Assembly (NCBI GenBank): GCA_002366835.1
Contig: DFBZ01000063.1
Coordinates: 689 to 7,334, forward strand
From: Gammaproteobacteria bacterium UBA3067
GTDB taxonomy: Bacteria; Pseudomonadota; Gammaproteobacteria; Pseudomonadales; UBA3067
Length of the DNA: 6,646 nucleotides
Reading direction: 5' to 3'
Positions within the stretch are counted from its first letter, which is position 1. Each line of letters begins with the position of its first letter. A model generated the notes under the pieces. The model was not told the origin of the DNA and did not search any database. It worked only from the letters and a program-made list of their open reading frames with translations. A program made the position numbers and the translations under genes. Below, piece after piece: positions 6,312 through 6,646 of this stretch.

Positions 6312-6646
6312 GTGAATAAAGAAACCACACTTTTTAAACGTTGGAAATTAAAAACTCACGCTGCGTTTCACGTCAGTAAGCTTGCTTTTGGATCTGTCCT
6401 TATAGGATTAACACTCAATGCTCACGCCGAAGTCGGCGAGCCAGAAAAAGAAGATCTTAAATTCGGTTTTATTAAACTCACCGATATGGCACCACTAGCC
6501 ATCGCCTATGAAAAAGGCTATTTCGAAGACGAGGGGCTGTACGTCACTCTCGAAGCCCAGGCAAACTGGAAAGTTCTGCTCGACCGGGTAATCGATGGAG
6601 AACTCGATGGCGCGCATATGCTTGCGGGCCAACCCCTCGGAGCAAC
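6312..6646 (+). CDS. nrtA: Nitrate ABC transporter substrate-binding protein NrtA (C-terminus cut by window edge)
   Basis: The first 111 codons are visible. The start is a GTG with a good ribosome site (GGAG at 6300-6303, 8 nt away); an in-frame TAG at 6306 and no in-frame ATG before 6484 make this start firm. A Sec signal peptide is clear: basic KRWKLK (9-14), hydrophobic core 24-35, cleavage likely after AHA (37-39). The mature start (DLKFGFIKLTDMAPLAIAYEKGYFEDEGL, split here as DLKFGFIKLTDM and EKGYFEDEGL) and ANWKVLLDRVIDGELDGAHML are typical of the NrtA/CmpA family, which binds nitrate in the periplasm for ATP-driven import. The signal peptide argues against the related cytoplasmic sensor NasS. 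Transporter subunits should follow outside the window. Expression is probably set by the leader hairpins and NasT. Confidence 0.9.
   Translation, partial: MNKETTLFKRWKLKTHAAFHVSKLAFGSVLIGLTLNAHAEVGEPEKEDLKFGFIKLTDMAPLAIAYEKGYFEDEGLYVTLEAQANWKVLLDRVIDGELDGAHMLAGQPLGA

Overview
The window looks like chromosomal DNA from a moderate-GC, probably marine gammaproteobacterium. That placement is inferred from gene content: a HopJ-family protein, a NasT/NrtA nitrate-uptake locus with an RNA attenuator, and a glucosylglycerate gene set. No rRNA, tRNA, CRISPR or mobile element was seen.

Left two thirds, minus strand (5104 down to 1): a tightly packed operon. In transcription order it holds (1) a fused protein, D-glycerate 3-kinase plus HAD-type glucosyl-3-phosphoglycerate phosphatase; (2) a GT81-like glucosyl-3-phosphoglycerate synthase, whose ATG overlaps the previous stop by 1 nt; (3) a GH13_18 phosphorylase, most likely glucosylglycerate phosphorylase; and, 26 bp further on, (4) a HopJ-family protein cut by the window edge. 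Together genes 1-3 would form a closed cycle. 3-Phosphoglycerate plus NDP-glucose gives glucosyl-3-phosphoglycerate, then the compatible solute glucosylglycerate. Phosphorolysis of that releases glucose-1-phosphate and glycerate, and the kinase returns glycerate to 3-phosphoglycerate.

Middle (5105-5622): a 518-bp divergent control region without a convincing gene. It carries a near-perfect NtrC-type palindrome (5348-5364). This lies almost midway between two outward-facing candidate sigma-54 (-24/-12) promoters, one for the glucosylglycerate operon (5164-5179) and one for nasT (5548-5563). A good sigma-70-like promoter also faces the glucosylglycerate operon (5201-5228).

Right end, plus strand: nasT encodes an ANTAR-domain RNA-binding antiterminator. 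It is followed by a 110-nt leader with two hairpins, each with a hexanucleotide loop of the A-x-x-G-x-x type, the second sitting inside an intrinsic terminator. Then comes the start of nrtA, the periplasmic nitrate-binding protein of an ABC importer, cut by the window edge.

The interesting reading is that nitrate uptake and synthesis/recycling of a nitrogen-free anionic osmolyte may share one nitrogen-limitation enhancer. This is inferred from motifs and adjacency and is untested.
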